This document shows positions 1 through 8,967 of a stretch of DNA of 64,000 bases, in pieces. A program made the position numbers and the translations under genes. The DNA comes from Vallitalea longa. GTDB taxonomy: Bacteria > Bacillota > Clostridia > Lachnospirales > Vallitaleaceae. The notes beneath the pieces were generated by a model. That model was not told the DNA's origin, did not search any database, and saw nothing but the letters and a program-made list of their open reading frames with translations. The DNA is taken from NCBI RefSeq assembly GCF_027923465.1, contig NZ_BRLB01000003.1:248001-312000 (forward strand), read 5' to 3'. The stretch's first letter is position 1. Each line of letters begins with the position of its first letter.

Positions 1-1446
1 AATTTCAGAGTAAGATCTGGGACTGTACATGCACTGATGGGAGAAAATGGAGCAGGCAAGTCTACTTTAATGAAATGCTTAATGGGTATCAATCAAATGA
101 CTTCTGGAAAAATCATCCTTAAAGGAGATCAAGTGACTATAAAAGATGCATTATCAGCACAGAAACATGGAATATCCATGATTCACCAAGAACTTAACGT
201 TGTTACAGCAAGAAGTATTTCAGAGAACATATGGTTAGGAAGAGAACCATTAAAAAATAAAATAATGATTGACCATAAGAGAATGAGACAGGATACAAAA
301 AAGTTACTAGATCAATTACATATGGATATCAATCCAGATGAATTAATGGGTAATCTTACTGTAGCAAAAATGCAGATGGTTGAAATAGCCAAGGCTGTAT
401 CATTTAATGCTGATATAGTTATCATGGATGAACCTACATCTGCACTTACTACAACAGAGGCTGAACATTTATTTAAAATAATCGATAACTTAAAGAAAAA
501 AGGTGTAACTATCATATATATATCTCACAAGATGGACGAGATATTCAGAATATGTGATGAAATTACAGTGTTAAGGGATGGAGAATTAGTAGGAAGTGAT
601 ATGGCTTGTAATTTAGACATTGACAAATTAATTTCACTGATGGTAGGAAGAGAACTTACTGAAATGTTTCCTAAAATAGACTGCAAAATAGGTGATACAG
701 TATTAAAAGTCGAAAACTTGTCAGCAGGAGATGCATTTCATAATGTTTCTTTTGAACTACATAGAGGTGAGATTTTGGGATTTGCAGGTCTAGTTGGAGC
801 TGGTAGGACAGAAATAGTTGAAACTATTTTTGGAATCAGACCTAAGACTGAAGGTCATATATATATCAATGGGAAAGAAGTGTATATTGATAATCCTCAT
901 GAGGCATTAAAAAATGGATTATGTCTATTGACGGAAGATCGTAAGAAGATGGGAATCATACCTGTTCTAAGCGTTAGAGACAATACTGTCTTATCCAGTT
1001 TAGATAAATATTCAAATGGAATTAAGCTTAATCATAAGAAAATTCATGTTGATACTGAAGAATATATTAATAAATTAAATGTAAAAACAGCAGATTTTGA
1101 TACTCAAATCAAAAGTCTCAGTGGTGGTAATCAACAGAAAGTATTAGTCGCAAGAGCATTATTGACTGATCCAGATATATTAATGGTAGATGAACCTACA
1201 AGAGGTATTGATGTAGGTGCCAAAACGGAAATACATAGTTTGATAACGAAACTAGCTTCTGAAGGTAAGGCAGTCATAATGATTTCATCAGAAATGCCAG
1301 AAATATTGGGGATGAGTGACAAAATACTTACAATGCATGAAGGAAAAATGACAGGTATCATCAATCGTGAAGACGCCAATCAGGAAGTAATAATGAAGTA
1401 TGCTACGGAGGGTTTTAGTACAGACGAGGAGGGAAAAGATGAATAG
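1..1446 (+). CDS. Sugar (probably inositol) ABC transporter ATP-binding protein, 5'-truncated
   Basis: Cytoplasmic ATPase of a CUT2 (RbsA/MglA-type) sugar importer. The reading frame is open from base 1, so the real start lies before the window; the first visible methionine (base 37) is inside the first Walker A, GENGAGKST. Two ABC modules follow each other. The first has Walker B IVIMDEPTSA. The second has the signature LSGGNQQK and Walker B ILMVDEPTRG, with the degenerate second Walker A (GLVGAGRTE) usual for this family. The gene overlaps the next permease by 8 bases, so the two are co-translated. The iolI and iolG genes downstream suggest myo-inositol as substrate; that part is inference, since the binding protein is not visible. 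Confidence 0.93.
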   Translation, partial: NFRVRSGTVHALMGENGAGKSTLMKCLMGINQMTSGKIILKGDQVTIKDALSAQKHGISMIHQELNVVTARSISENIWLGREPLKNKIMIDHKRMRQDTKKLLDQLHMDINPDELMGNLTVAKMQMVEIAKAVSFNADIVIMDEPTSALTTTEAEHLFKIIDNLKKKGVTIIYISHKMDEIFRICDEITVLRDGELVGSDMACNLDIDKLISLMVGRELTEMFPKIDCKIGDTVLKVENLSAGDAFHNVSFELHRGEILGFAGLVGAGRTEIVETIFGIRPKTEGHIYINGKEVYIDNPHEALKNGLCLLTEDRKKMGIIPVLSVRDNTVLSSLDKYSNGIKLNHKKIHVDTEEYINKLNVKTADFDTQIKSLSGGNQQKVLVARALLTDPDILMVDEPTRGIDVGAKTEIHSLITKLASEGKAVIMISSEMPEILGMSDKILTMHEGKMTGIINREDANQEVIMKYATEGFSTDEEGKDE

Positions 1447-2431
1447 AACATCTGATTTAAAGAAACTAGCCAGTAAAAATTCTATATATATCGTATTGAT
1501 ATTTTTAATTGTTGTAGTAACAATTGCATCTCCAAAGTTTTTGACTATAGGTAATATAATAAATATATTTACGACTGAATCTATAAAAGGTCTATTAGCA
1601 TTAGGAGTAGCTTTTTGTATTCTATCAAAAGGTATTGACCTTTCACTTGGTTCTATTGTCGCTCTGTCAGCTGTTGTATCAGCAAGTCTGATTCAAGATC
1701 CAACTTATAGTGCACAGATGTTCAAAGGACTTGATATGCCCATTGGTATTGGATTACCTGTAGCGATAATTGCAGGAATATTGGCAGGGACTATTTTTGG
1801 AGTTGTTAACGGAGCACTTATTGCTTATACCAAGATACCTCCTTTTATTGCTACTCTAGGAAGTATGGTTGTAGCTAGAGGCCTTGCCATGTTATATACT
1901 AATGCTTATCCTATACCAATGTTGAAAAAGCCATTCAAAACTGTTGGTCAGGGCAACATATTAGGTATACCTAATTTGCTGATCATACTTATAATATTTG
2001 CTATATTTGCTTGGTTCCTGCTTAATCATACTAAGTTCGGAAAGAATGTATATGCAATAGGAGGTAACGATGTAGCAGCTAGAGTTGCTGGAATAAAGGT
2101 TAAGAAGAACATAATATTGGTATATACATGGTCATCATTCTGTGCTGCTGTTGCAGGAGTTCTATTAGCTGCCAGAACAGGATCAGGAATTGCAACTCTT
2201 GGATTAAACTATGAATTAGATGCTATAGCCGCAGCAACTATCGGAGGAGTAAGTCATAATGGGGGCGTTGGACGTATAGGCGGTGTAATAGCTGGTATAT
2301 TGATACTTGGAGTGGTTAATAATGGATTACTGTTATTAGGGGTTTCACCTTATATACAACAGATAGTAAAAGGTTTAATTATTGTAGGTGCCGTAGTATT
2401 CGATATGAGGAAAAATGCAAAAACCGCATAA
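1439..2431 (+). CDS. Sugar ABC transporter permease, RbsC/inositol type
   Basis: Membrane permease of the CUT2 sugar importer whose ATPase precedes it. The start at 1439 (MNRTSDLKK) has a GAGGAGG site and overlaps the end of the ATPase gene; in-frame codons further upstream lie inside that gene and are unlikely starts. The 330-residue product is strongly hydrophobic, with about eight to ten membrane segments. It carries the family blocks GIDLSLGSIVALS near residue 60, PPFIATLGSMVVARGLAML in the middle, and ATIGGVSHNGGVGRIGG near residue 270, all typical of the BPD_transp_2 family. Inositol as substrate is inferred from the following iolI and iolG. Confidence 0.92.
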   Translation: MNRTSDLKKLASKNSIYIVLIFLIVVVTIASPKFLTIGNIINIFTTESIKGLLALGVAFCILSKGIDLSLGSIVALSAVVSASLIQDPTYSAQMFKGLDMPIGIGLPVAIIAGILAGTIFGVVNGALIAYTKIPPFIATLGSMVVARGLAMLYTNAYPIPMLKKPFKTVGQGNILGIPNLLIILIIFAIFAWFLLNHTKFGKNVYAIGGNDVAARVAGIKVKKNIILVYTWSSFCAAVAGVLLAARTGSGIATLGLNYELDAIAAATIGGVSHNGGVGRIGGVIAGILILGVVNNGLLLLGVSPYIQQIVKGLIIVGAVVFDMRKNAKTA

Positions 2432-2458
2432 ATATAATTTAGCAGGAGGTATGTTGTA

Positions 2459-3295
2459 ATGAAAATATGTTTTAATGAAGCAACAACAATGAAACATTCT
2501 ACATTAGAGAAGGATTTAGCTTATTGTGAAAAGTATGGGTATGACCTTATTGAAATCAGATTAGATAAATTAAGGGATTATCTTACAAGGAATACAATAG
2601 AAGATTTAGCTGATTTTTTTAGAAAGAGCAGAATTAAGCCTTTTGCTTTTAATGCTCTTGAATTTATTACATTCAGAGATGATGAAGGTAATAAAGAAAT
2701 ACTGGATAATCTAAGATTCTTATGTGAAATGGGAGATATCATTGATTGTAAAAAAATCGTTATAGTGCCTACATTTGATATTGGAGATTATACAAGGGTA
2801 GAGATAAAAAATGAATCTGTAAAGAGAATAACCGAGTTAGCTAAGATAGCAGATGGATATAGTGTTAAATTAGCGTTTGAATTTGTAGGATATCCTAATT
2901 GTTCAGTCAATAGATTTGAACAAGCTTATGATATAGTGAAAACTGTTGATTTGGATAATGTAGGAATTGTATTGGATTGTTTCCATTTCCATGCTATGGG
3001 TTCTGATATAAGAGATCTGAAAGTAGCAGACGGTAAGAAAATCTTTATATTCCATATTGATGATAGTGAAGACCTTCCTATAGGTGCTTTGCGTGATGAT
3101 AAACGTTTATGGCCTGGGGATGGAGTAATAGACCTTGATGAAATATTGGCAGCATTGAAAGTTATCGGTTATGATGAAATGGTTTCAGTAGAATTATTCA
3201 GACCAGAATATTGGGATATGGATATAGAAGAAACGATTAAGGTAGGAAAAGAGAAAACAAAAGAAGTCGTATCCAAGTTTTTCTATGTTGAATAA
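2459..3295 (+). CDS. iolI: Inosose isomerase IolI (2-keto-myo-inositol isomerase)
   Basis: A 278-residue TIM-barrel protein of the xylose-isomerase-like family that interconverts 2-keto-myo-inositol and its 1-keto isomer. It resembles Bacillus IolI along its whole length as I recall that sequence: the start MKICFNEATT, the block LAFEFVGYPNC, the block VLDCFHFHAMGS and the end SVELFRPEYW. The four metal ligands of the family can be placed: Glu in FEFVG, Asp in VLDCFH, His in FHIDD and Glu in SVELF. An AGGAGGT site lies 8 bases before the ATG. It sits between the sugar permease and iolG in one operon, which supports inositol use. Confidence 0.92.
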   Translation: MKICFNEATTMKHSTLEKDLAYCEKYGYDLIEIRLDKLRDYLTRNTIEDLADFFRKSRIKPFAFNALEFITFRDDEGNKEILDNLRFLCEMGDIIDCKKIVIVPTFDIGDYTRVEIKNESVKRITELAKIADGYSVKLAFEFVGYPNCSVNRFEQAYDIVKTVDLDNVGIVLDCFHFHAMGSDIRDLKVADGKKIFIFHIDDSEDLPIGALRDDKRLWPGDGVIDLDEILAALKVIGYDEMVSVELFRPEYWDMDIEETIKVGKEKTKEVVSKFFYVE

Positions 3296-3308
3296 GGAGG
3301 ATTTTGTT

Positions 3309-4322
3309 ATGGTTAAGATTGGAATTATTGGTGCAGGTAGGATTGGAAAATTACATACAGAAAATATTTGTTATAATGTAAAAAGAGCAGAAGTAGTTGC
3401 TATAGCAGACATTCACATGACTGATGAGATAAAAAGATGGGCAGAAAGTTTAGGAATAACAAGGTGTTATAAGGATTATAGAAAAATACTTGCTGAAAAA
3501 GATATAGATGCCGTTCTTATCTGTTCCTCAACTAACACACATGCACCTATCTCTCTAGAAGCTATACAAGCTTCTAAACATGTATTTTGTGAGAAACCGG
3601 TTGATTTGAAGATTGATAAGATTATGGAGGTTATTGATGCTCTTAAAGGGAAGAAACTCAAGTATCAAGTAGGATTCAACAGAAGATTTGATCATAATTT
3701 TAGAACTATCAGGCAAGCCGTTGAAAAAGGTGAGATAGGAGATCCTCATATAATGAAAATCACATCTAGAGATCCAGCTCCACCATCAATAGATTATGTG
3801 AAAGTGTCAGGAGGACTATTTCTTGATATGACAATTCATGATTTTGATATGGCAAGATATTTAGTTAACAGTGATGTTGAAGAAGTGTATGCTAGAGGAG
3901 ATGTTCTTATTGATGAGGAGATTGGTAAAGTTGGAGATATAGATACAGCCCTTATTTCTATGAAAATGGAAAACGGTACTTTGGCAGTTATTGATAATTC
4001 CAGAAAAGCAGCATATGGATATGACCAAAGGGCAGAAGTATTTGGTTCAAGAGGAATGCTATCAACATCTAACGATAAACCTTCAACAGCTATATTAAGC
4101 AATGAAAAAGGTACTATGGGTGAAAAACCACTATATTTTTTCTTGGAAAGATATATGGAATCTTTTAGAGACGAAATGACTTCATTTATTGATTCTATCG
4201 TTAATGATGAACCTGTAGCTGTAGGAGTTTACGATGGACTTAAAAGTGTTATGATAGGGATGGCTGCTAAAAAATCAATAGAAGAAGGAAGACCTATTAA
4301 AATATTAGAAATTGAAATATAA
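3309..4322 (+). CDS. iolG: Inositol 2-dehydrogenase-like oxidoreductase (Gfo/Idh/MocA)
   Basis: NAD-dependent oxidation of myo-inositol (or a related cyclitol) to the 2-keto form, the substrate of IolI encoded just before. The 337-residue protein begins MVKIGIIGAGRIGKLH, a Rossmann GxGxxG fold. It then shows FCEKPVDL (catalytic Lys) and GGLFLDMTIHDFDM, which holds the Asp and His of the inositol dehydrogenase active site. The chosen ATG has an AAGGAGG site that overlaps the iolI stop; a start 24 bases earlier would lie inside iolI and lacks its own site. It is the last gene before a strong terminator. A related substrate such as scyllo-inositol cannot be excluded. Confidence 0.87.
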   Translation: MVKIGIIGAGRIGKLHTENICYNVKRAEVVAIADIHMTDEIKRWAESLGITRCYKDYRKILAEKDIDAVLICSSTNTHAPISLEAIQASKHVFCEKPVDLKIDKIMEVIDALKGKKLKYQVGFNRRFDHNFRTIRQAVEKGEIGDPHIMKITSRDPAPPSIDYVKVSGGLFLDMTIHDFDMARYLVNSDVEEVYARGDVLIDEEIGKVGDIDTALISMKMENGTLAVIDNSRKAAYGYDQRAEVFGSRGMLSTSNDKPSTAILSNEKGTMGEKPLYFFLERYMESFRDEMTSFIDSIVNDEPVAVGVYDGLKSVMIGMAAKKSIEEGRPIKILEIEI

Positions 4323-4328
4323 AATTAA

Positions 4329-4371
4329 TATACTAGTGATGAGATAAAAGGATATTCTCATTGCTAGTATA
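4329..4371. terminator. Bidirectional hairpin between iolG and the SDR gene
   Basis: Two 16-base arms (4329-4344 and 4356-4371) pair along their whole length with two G-U wobbles around an 11-base loop. It lies between convergent genes and can stop both transcripts. Confidence 0.75.
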
Positions 4372-4393
4372 TCAATAATAGACATGATAGGTT

Positions 4394-5176
4394 TTATTTT
4401 TGTTTCAATAAACAATTATGAGCGATATTTATTGCTGTTTCTCTAGGTAAGATTCTATTAAGTTGTCTCAACAGATTATTTTTGATTCCTACCACTTTGA
4501 ATAATTTGTTTTTCATCAATGCATTATAACCTGCTTTTGCCACTCTTTTTGGAGATAGCATTGATTGAAATATTTTAGCTTGACCTGAACCTTTGGCACA
4601 GTCAGTAAAATTGGTATCTGTTGGACCAGGACAAAGAGCTGTAACTTGTAAACCGTAAGGTTTGAATTCACTGTGGAGTGCATCGCTAAAATGTAGTATA
4701 AATGCTTTTGATGCAAAATATACTGCCATATATGGACCACCTTGAAAAGCACTTGTTGAAGAGATATTCAATATTTTTCCATGGAATCTTTTAGCCATAT
4801 CTTTTGAAAATAGTTTGGTCAAATGAGTCAATGCTCTAATATTAAGTTCTATCAAATCTAATTCTTTTTCTAGGTTAGTCTCAATGAATGGACCATAAGT
4901 TCCAAAGCCAGCATTATTGACTAAGATATCAACTTGTATTTTTTTTCCTTTTATTATGTTATAGATTTCGTTAGGAGTATTTCTCTTAGTTAAATCCCGT
5001 TGAATAAGATTAACTGGTACTTTATAATTTTTCTTAATTACGTTTCTAGCTTCGTATAGGGCTAAAATATCTGTTCCCACAAGAATCAATGGGTAATTGT
5101 TTTTGGCAAATATTTTAGCTAGTTCTAAACCTATTCCTTTGTTTCCACCTGTTATTAGTACATATCCTTTTTTCAT
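4394..5176 (-). CDS. Short-chain dehydrogenase/reductase (SDR family)
   Basis: A 260-residue classical SDR oxidoreductase, cytoplasmic. The cofactor motif GGNKGIGLE lies near residue 10, followed by LVNNAGFGTYGP and the catalytic Ser (ISSTSAF) and YFASK (YxxxK). The ending and general layout resemble DltE/YqjQ-type reductases of unknown substrate. The ATG at 5176 has AAAAGGTGATG before it. It stands alone on the minus strand, convergent with iolG and divergent from the AEC transporter, so context gives no pathway. Confidence 0.85.
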   Translation of the reverse strand: MKKGYVLITGGNKGIGLELAKIFAKNNYPLILVGTDILALYEARNVIKKNYKVPVNLIQRDLTKRNTPNEIYNIIKGKKIQVDILVNNAGFGTYGPFIETNLEKELDLIELNIRALTHLTKLFSKDMAKRFHGKILNISSTSAFQGGPYMAVYFASKAFILHFSDALHSEFKPYGLQVTALCPGPTDTNFTDCAKGSGQAKIFQSMLSPKRVAKAGYNALMKNKLFKVVGIKNNLLRQLNRILPRETAINIAHNCLLKQK

Positions 5177-5510
5177 AACATCACCTTTTTCAAATATTAT
5201 TTAGTTTCTGTAGTTGTTATCTAATTATTCAGCGTAATACAAAAATAATATGGCAACATTTAGTATTTTTATAAATATATTCTTCTAACTTTTTAATCTG
5301 CATATGAGATTTAAAACTTTTTATTTATTTGCATCAATTTAATGGTGGGAAAGTAGAGATAGGAGTTATATTATATATTTATTTGTGGTATAATTTTCTT
5401 TGTTAAATAGGAAAGTTCTACTTTCTATTTTCCTTGAAATCTTATATGAGGCGTAGCCTCTTTGTTGATATTATAATATTACAGAATATAAACGAAGAAA
5501 GGACAACGTA
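5177..5510. promoter_or_regulatory. Divergent intergenic region with two small hairpins
   Basis: A 334-base gap between divergent genes. On the plus strand there is a TATAAT hexamer at 5389-5394. It is followed by a 10-bp stem with one bulge (5405-5430) and a GAGGC/GCCTC hairpin followed by TTTG (5448-5463). The plus-strand gene therefore seems to have a structured 5' leader of about 110 bases. No known riboswitch was recognised. Confidence 0.35.
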
Positions 5511-6449
5511 ATGGAATTAATATCTAAAGTAATACCCATTCTTTTATTGTTTTTGGTAGGATACATTATTAGAAGAACCAATTTCCTCAGTAGAGAAACT
5601 ATGGATGGTATAAAGAAGATAGTTATTGATATAGCACTACCAGCAGTTTTATTTATAGCCTTTGTTGATTTAGAACTCAAGAAGGAATATGTAGGATTAA
5701 TCTTGTCGATAGTTTTATTGTGTATTCTTATGCTGTTTATTGGGTTTATGATAAATAAAATACCAAAAATCAGTAGCCCTGTGTTTCCTTTTATAATGTC
5801 TGGATTTACTTTCGGACTATTAGGTATTCCTTTATATGTAACTGTTTTTGGTGAAGCTAATTTACCTTCTATGGCTATAATGGGTATTGGACATGAGTTT
5901 TTTATCTGGATAGTATATATATCGGCTGTAAAATTAGTTTTTAATCATGAGAAGTTGAATCTAGAAACTGTAAAAGGCTTTATAACGTCTCCACTTATAA
6001 TTGCACTTGTACTAGGAGTTACAATAAATCTATTAGGTTTGACTAATCTATTATATGATAATCTTATATGTAATGGCTTGTATACTACATTAGAATATTT
6101 CAGTGGTATAGCTACACCATTAATCTTAATAGTGATAGGGTATGGATTATCTTTCAACAAGGAATATACGAAACCAACAATCGTTTATACTATATTACGT
6201 TTAGTGATAATGTTGTTGGTAGGTTACTTAATTAAATTTACGATTATTGATAGATTCATGGAATTTGATAAATATATGGAATATGGTTATTTTACATTCT
6301 TAATATTACCACCTCCATTCTCTTTATCAATATTCGTTGGGAAATATGGTCGTGAAAAAGATGCGGAACTTGTAAATAATATAACAGTAACTTATACGTG
6401 TTTATGTGTTATTATTTATATTGCATATGTTTTTATGATAGGAAGTTAA
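5511..6449 (+). CDS. AEC family transporter (auxin efflux carrier-like)
   Basis: A 312-residue integral membrane protein with about ten hydrophobic segments arranged as two five-helix repeats, as in the AEC (Mem_trans) family. It starts with MELISKVIPILLLFLVGYI, and the second repeat contains GIATPLILIVIGYGLSF. AEC members export organic anions such as malate or auxin-like acids, but the substrate here is unknown. The ATG at 5511 follows GAAAGGACAAC. A GNAT acetyltransferase and an AraC regulator follow in the same direction at short spacing, so the three may form an operon. Confidence 0.85.
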   Translation: MELISKVIPILLLFLVGYIIRRTNFLSRETMDGIKKIVIDIALPAVLFIAFVDLELKKEYVGLILSIVLLCILMLFIGFMINKIPKISSPVFPFIMSGFTFGLLGIPLYVTVFGEANLPSMAIMGIGHEFFIWIVYISAVKLVFNHEKLNLETVKGFITSPLIIALVLGVTINLLGLTNLLYDNLICNGLYTTLEYFSGIATPLILIVIGYGLSFNKEYTKPTIVYTILRLVIMLLVGYLIKFTIIDRFMEFDKYMEYGYFTFLILPPPFSLSIFVGKYGREKDAELVNNITVTYTCLCVIIYIAYVFMIGS

Positions 6450-6497
6450 CTAGAGAGTAGCATATAATAAATATAAAAAAGATTGGACTGAATAACT

Positions 6498-7010
6498 ATG
6501 ACATATATAGCAAAAGCTAGTATAAATGATATAGAAAAAATTATGATGCTTATTAAAGCATGCGTCAACAATATGAGAACTAATAATATAGATCAATGGG
6601 ATGATAAATATCCTGATATAGAGATAGTTACAAAAGATATTACAGAAGGAAATCTGTACATAATGAAAGATGATGATAATATTTACGGAATGGTAACTAT
6701 TAACGAAAAGCAAGAAGATGAATATAGTGAGGTTATATGGAGAAGTGACTCGTCCAAAATTCTAGTAGTTCATAGACTTGCTGTAGACCCACAAGTACAA
6801 GGTAATGATATAGGAAAATCATTAATGAAGTTTGCCGAAGATTCTGCAATACTGAAACACTATGATTCTATAAGGTTAGATACTTATTGCGGCAATCCCA
6901 TAGCTCTTGATTTCTATAGAAAGTTAGGCTATGAAAGAGTGGGACATATTTACTTCCCTCATAAAGAGCTACCATTTTATTGTTATGATAAAATTATGAC
7001 AGACTTATAG
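6498..7010 (+). CDS. GNAT family N-acetyltransferase
   Basis: A 170-residue cytoplasmic acetyltransferase. The acetyl-CoA binding block reads VHRLAVDPQVQGNDIGKSL near residues 94-112, close to the GNAT Q/RxxGxG/A loop, and the C-terminal part GNPIALDFYRKLGYERVG is the usual motif B. The N-terminal MRTNNIDQWDDKYP is common in small Firmicutes GNATs. No clear Shine-Dalgarno sequence precedes the ATG. It lies 48 bases after the AEC gene and 22 bases before the AraC gene. The substrate is unknown. Confidence 0.85.
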   Translation: MTYIAKASINDIEKIMMLIKACVNNMRTNNIDQWDDKYPDIEIVTKDITEGNLYIMKDDDNIYGMVTINEKQEDEYSEVIWRSDSSKILVVHRLAVDPQVQGNDIGKSLMKFAEDSAILKHYDSIRLDTYCGNPIALDFYRKLGYERVGHIYFPHKELPFYCYDKIMTDL

Positions 7011-7032
7011 ATTTTGGGTAAGGAGAATAGTT

Positions 7033-7866
7033 ATGGAGGAAAGAAATTTCAGCAAAGCATATTTATCAAATTTGAATGTTAATTTAATAATAGCTGATTA
7101 TATCCATTGTGATGATTCATGGAAATATAAGACATATATTCCTCCATTCAATAAATTCTATTATATCATTGAAGGCAACGGATGGGTTAAAACTGGGGAT
7201 AAAAGCTTATTCCCTAAAAAAGGTGATTTAGTTATCGTCCCTGCTAATAAACCTCATGCCTTTTCCTATATCAATGATAATTATTATAAAAAATATTGGT
7301 GCCATTTTACAGCTACAATAGGTGATAAGAATCTTTTTGATATATTTGATTTTCCCAATCTGATTAATATTACAGATGACAAGGATTGGATTGAAGGCAA
7401 GTTCTTGCAGTTGGTACGATATGATAGAGAAGAAGATGTTTCCTCTGTATTGAAAGCAAAAAGTGTACTACTGGATATTATAGCTTATTTTTTGGATAGT
7501 ATAAATGTAAAAAAACTACGTGTGTCAAAGTCACCATCAATCGAGAAATTGGAGAAGATATTGTCATATATTGATAGACATTTAGCTGAATCCATAACAG
7601 TGGAACAACTCGCTAATATTGCCCATTTACAGGTCAACTATTTTATTAAATTTTTCAGACTGCATATAGGAAATACACCTATGAATTATGTTAAAAGGCA
7701 GCGACTAGAAAAATCAAAACAGTTTCTTATTAATTCAGATTTAGCAATTTCTGAAATCGGTCAAAGAGTGGGGTATAATGAAGTAAGCCATTTCTCTAAT
7801 CAGTTTAAGAATTATACTGGGATTACGCCTACTGTGTATAGGAAACAGAGAGAGAATAAATTATAG
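7033..7866 (+). CDS. AraC family transcriptional regulator with N-terminal cupin domain
   Basis: A 277-residue one-component regulator. Residues about 20-110 form an AraC-type cupin sensing domain (KKGDLVIVPANKPHAFSY). Residues about 175-275 carry two helix-turn-helix motifs, with ITVEQLANIAHLQVNYFIK in the first and the signature GYNEVSHFSNQFKNYTGITP in the second. An AAGGAG site precedes the ATG. It ends the AEC-GNAT group and is followed by a terminator, so it may control that group or a distant sugar operon. The ligand is unknown. Confidence 0.9.
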   Translation: MEERNFSKAYLSNLNVNLIIADYIHCDDSWKYKTYIPPFNKFYYIIEGNGWVKTGDKSLFPKKGDLVIVPANKPHAFSYINDNYYKKYWCHFTATIGDKNLFDIFDFPNLINITDDKDWIEGKFLQLVRYDREEDVSSVLKAKSVLLDIIAYFLDSINVKKLRVSKSPSIEKLEKILSYIDRHLAESITVEQLANIAHLQVNYFIKFFRLHIGNTPMNYVKRQRLEKSKQFLINSDLAISEIGQRVGYNEVSHFSNQFKNYTGITPTVYRKQRENKL

Positions 7867-7877
7867 AGAAATTAAAA

Positions 7878-7914
7878 AAAGGGCACTATATTTAATCATA
7901 TAGGCATGCCCTTT
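7878..7914. terminator. Hairpin terminator after the AraC gene
   Basis: AAAGGGCA (7878-7885) pairs with TGCCCTTT (7907-7914). On the plus strand it ends the AraC transcript; on the minus strand it is followed by a run of T and directly ends the tiny ORF at 7924-7989. Confidence 0.75.
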
Positions 7915-7923
7915 AAGTTTATA

Positions 7924-7989
7924 TTACTTAATTGATTTATATTTAGTGCTACATTCTTTACTTAGTAGATACACGCAATATTGATTCAT
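7924..7989 (-). CDS. Possible 21-residue peptide gene
   Basis: A minus-strand ORF that starts MNQYCVYLLSKECSTK and ends in KSIK. It has an AGAAGGTG ribosome site 5 bases before the ATG. A TATAAT hexamer with a TTGTTG-like -35 lies about 35 bases further upstream, and the terminator 7878-7914 begins right after the stop. That full set of signals is more than chance usually gives. The N-terminus resembles the first strand of serine recombinases (xxYCVYLRKSR), so it may instead be a decayed recombinase start. No function is claimed. Confidence 0.35.
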   Translation of the reverse strand: MNQYCVYLLSKECSTKYKSIK

Positions 7990-8011
7990 ACTGACACCTT
8001 CTGTTTTTGCA

Positions 8012-8353
8012 TTTCTAAATTATACTGTTAATCCAAAAGGCAACAAATATAATTTACTTATACCATTACTTAAAAATAATATCACTATAGGTAACTATGG
8101 TGGAATAGCAAGTGATACTATGAGTTTTAAAGTGAATAAATTGAATATAACAGGATATGTAAATCATACTTCTAAATGGAATGAAACCCGTATAAGCTTT
8201 AACAATGCTAAAACAAAAACTAATGATTTACCAAGAGATATTAACACATATTGGTAAAGTTTTGTTGTAAATGCAGATACTACAAAAATTAATAGCAATA
8301 GTAGCGTTTTTGCGAAGAATGTAAAAGCTGAAATTCCAATTTTTATAAAATAA
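8012..8353 (+). pseudogene. Remnant of a gene for a small, probably secreted protein
   Basis: An open stretch without a start codon (upstream stop at 7982) reads about 80 codons ending DLPRDINTYW. It meets TAA at 8255 and continues in the same frame for 32 more codons to a second TAA at 8351. The translated text is rich in Asn, Thr and beta-strand-like alternation (NITIGNYGGIASDTMSF), typical of an extracellular protein. The lost N-terminus and the in-frame stop both point to decay. The family was not recognised. Confidence 0.4.
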
Positions 8354-8545
8354 ATACGGTAAAAGAAAATGAATTACTATAATATTTTCAATCCATCAAT
8401 ATTATTTGTTAGTAAACATTCATAATATACAATTGAAAATGCATTAATATACATTAAAAAATACAAATATTCATTTTCTTAATATATCGTAATAAAGCAA
8501 TATACAAAAAACTAGATTATATCAGTGTTCTAGCGATTCTTTGTG

Positions 8546-8573
8546 AGTTCATATATTTTTTCCTATATGAACT
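8546..8573. repeat. Hairpin repeat, left copy, before the YobI-like gene
   Basis: A 28-base palindrome: 10-base arms AGTTCATATA and TATATGAACT around a T-rich 8-base loop. Nearly the same 28 bases recur at 13010-13037 on the other side of the YobI-like gene. Confidence 0.55.
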
Positions 8574-8663
8574 ATACTAAACATTAAATTTCTATCTTAG
8601 GATTAACAGAAAAGTTATTATGAACATAAAATTCACTATGAAATATAGTAATAAAAACTACTA

Positions 8664-8743
8664 ATTCATCAATTTAGACGAAATATTGAATCAAAATATG
8701 AAATATGATACTATATATCTAGTATAGCTCTAAATTGATGAAT
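8664..8743. repeat. Long inverted repeat in the YobI leader region
   Basis: A 15-base arm at 8664-8678 (ATTCATCAATTTAGA) is perfectly complementary to 8729-8743, with 50 AT-rich bases between. It lies in the 615-base gap between the remnant at 8012-8353 and the YobI-like gene. It could be a transcribed stem-loop or a pair of protein-binding sites; no transposase is nearby. Confidence 0.45.
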
Positions 8744-8807
8744 GATTATTAATGGCGAATAAGATTTTTACATATAAAAGAAGATTATAAACTAATATTA
8801 TTTTTAA

Positions 8808-8832
8808 ACCTTCCAATTGGAAGGTATTTTTG
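8808..8832 (+). terminator. Hairpin terminator in the leader of the YobI-like gene
   Basis: The perfect palindrome ACCTTCCAATTGGAAGGT (8808-8825) is followed by ATTTTTG. There is no intact gene just upstream on this strand for it to serve, so it may be an attenuator in the leader of the NTPase gene that starts 136 bases later. Confidence 0.6.
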
Positions 8833-8967
8833 TTGATAATGAAGGTAGAATTAATAACCATTTATTAAGGATCTAATGGAACATAAAGGAGTTTTGATAG
8901 TGCATCTAATTATTTGTTAAGGAGAAATTTGTCTCTAATGTAACTTAAATATGGGAGGAGATATTGT

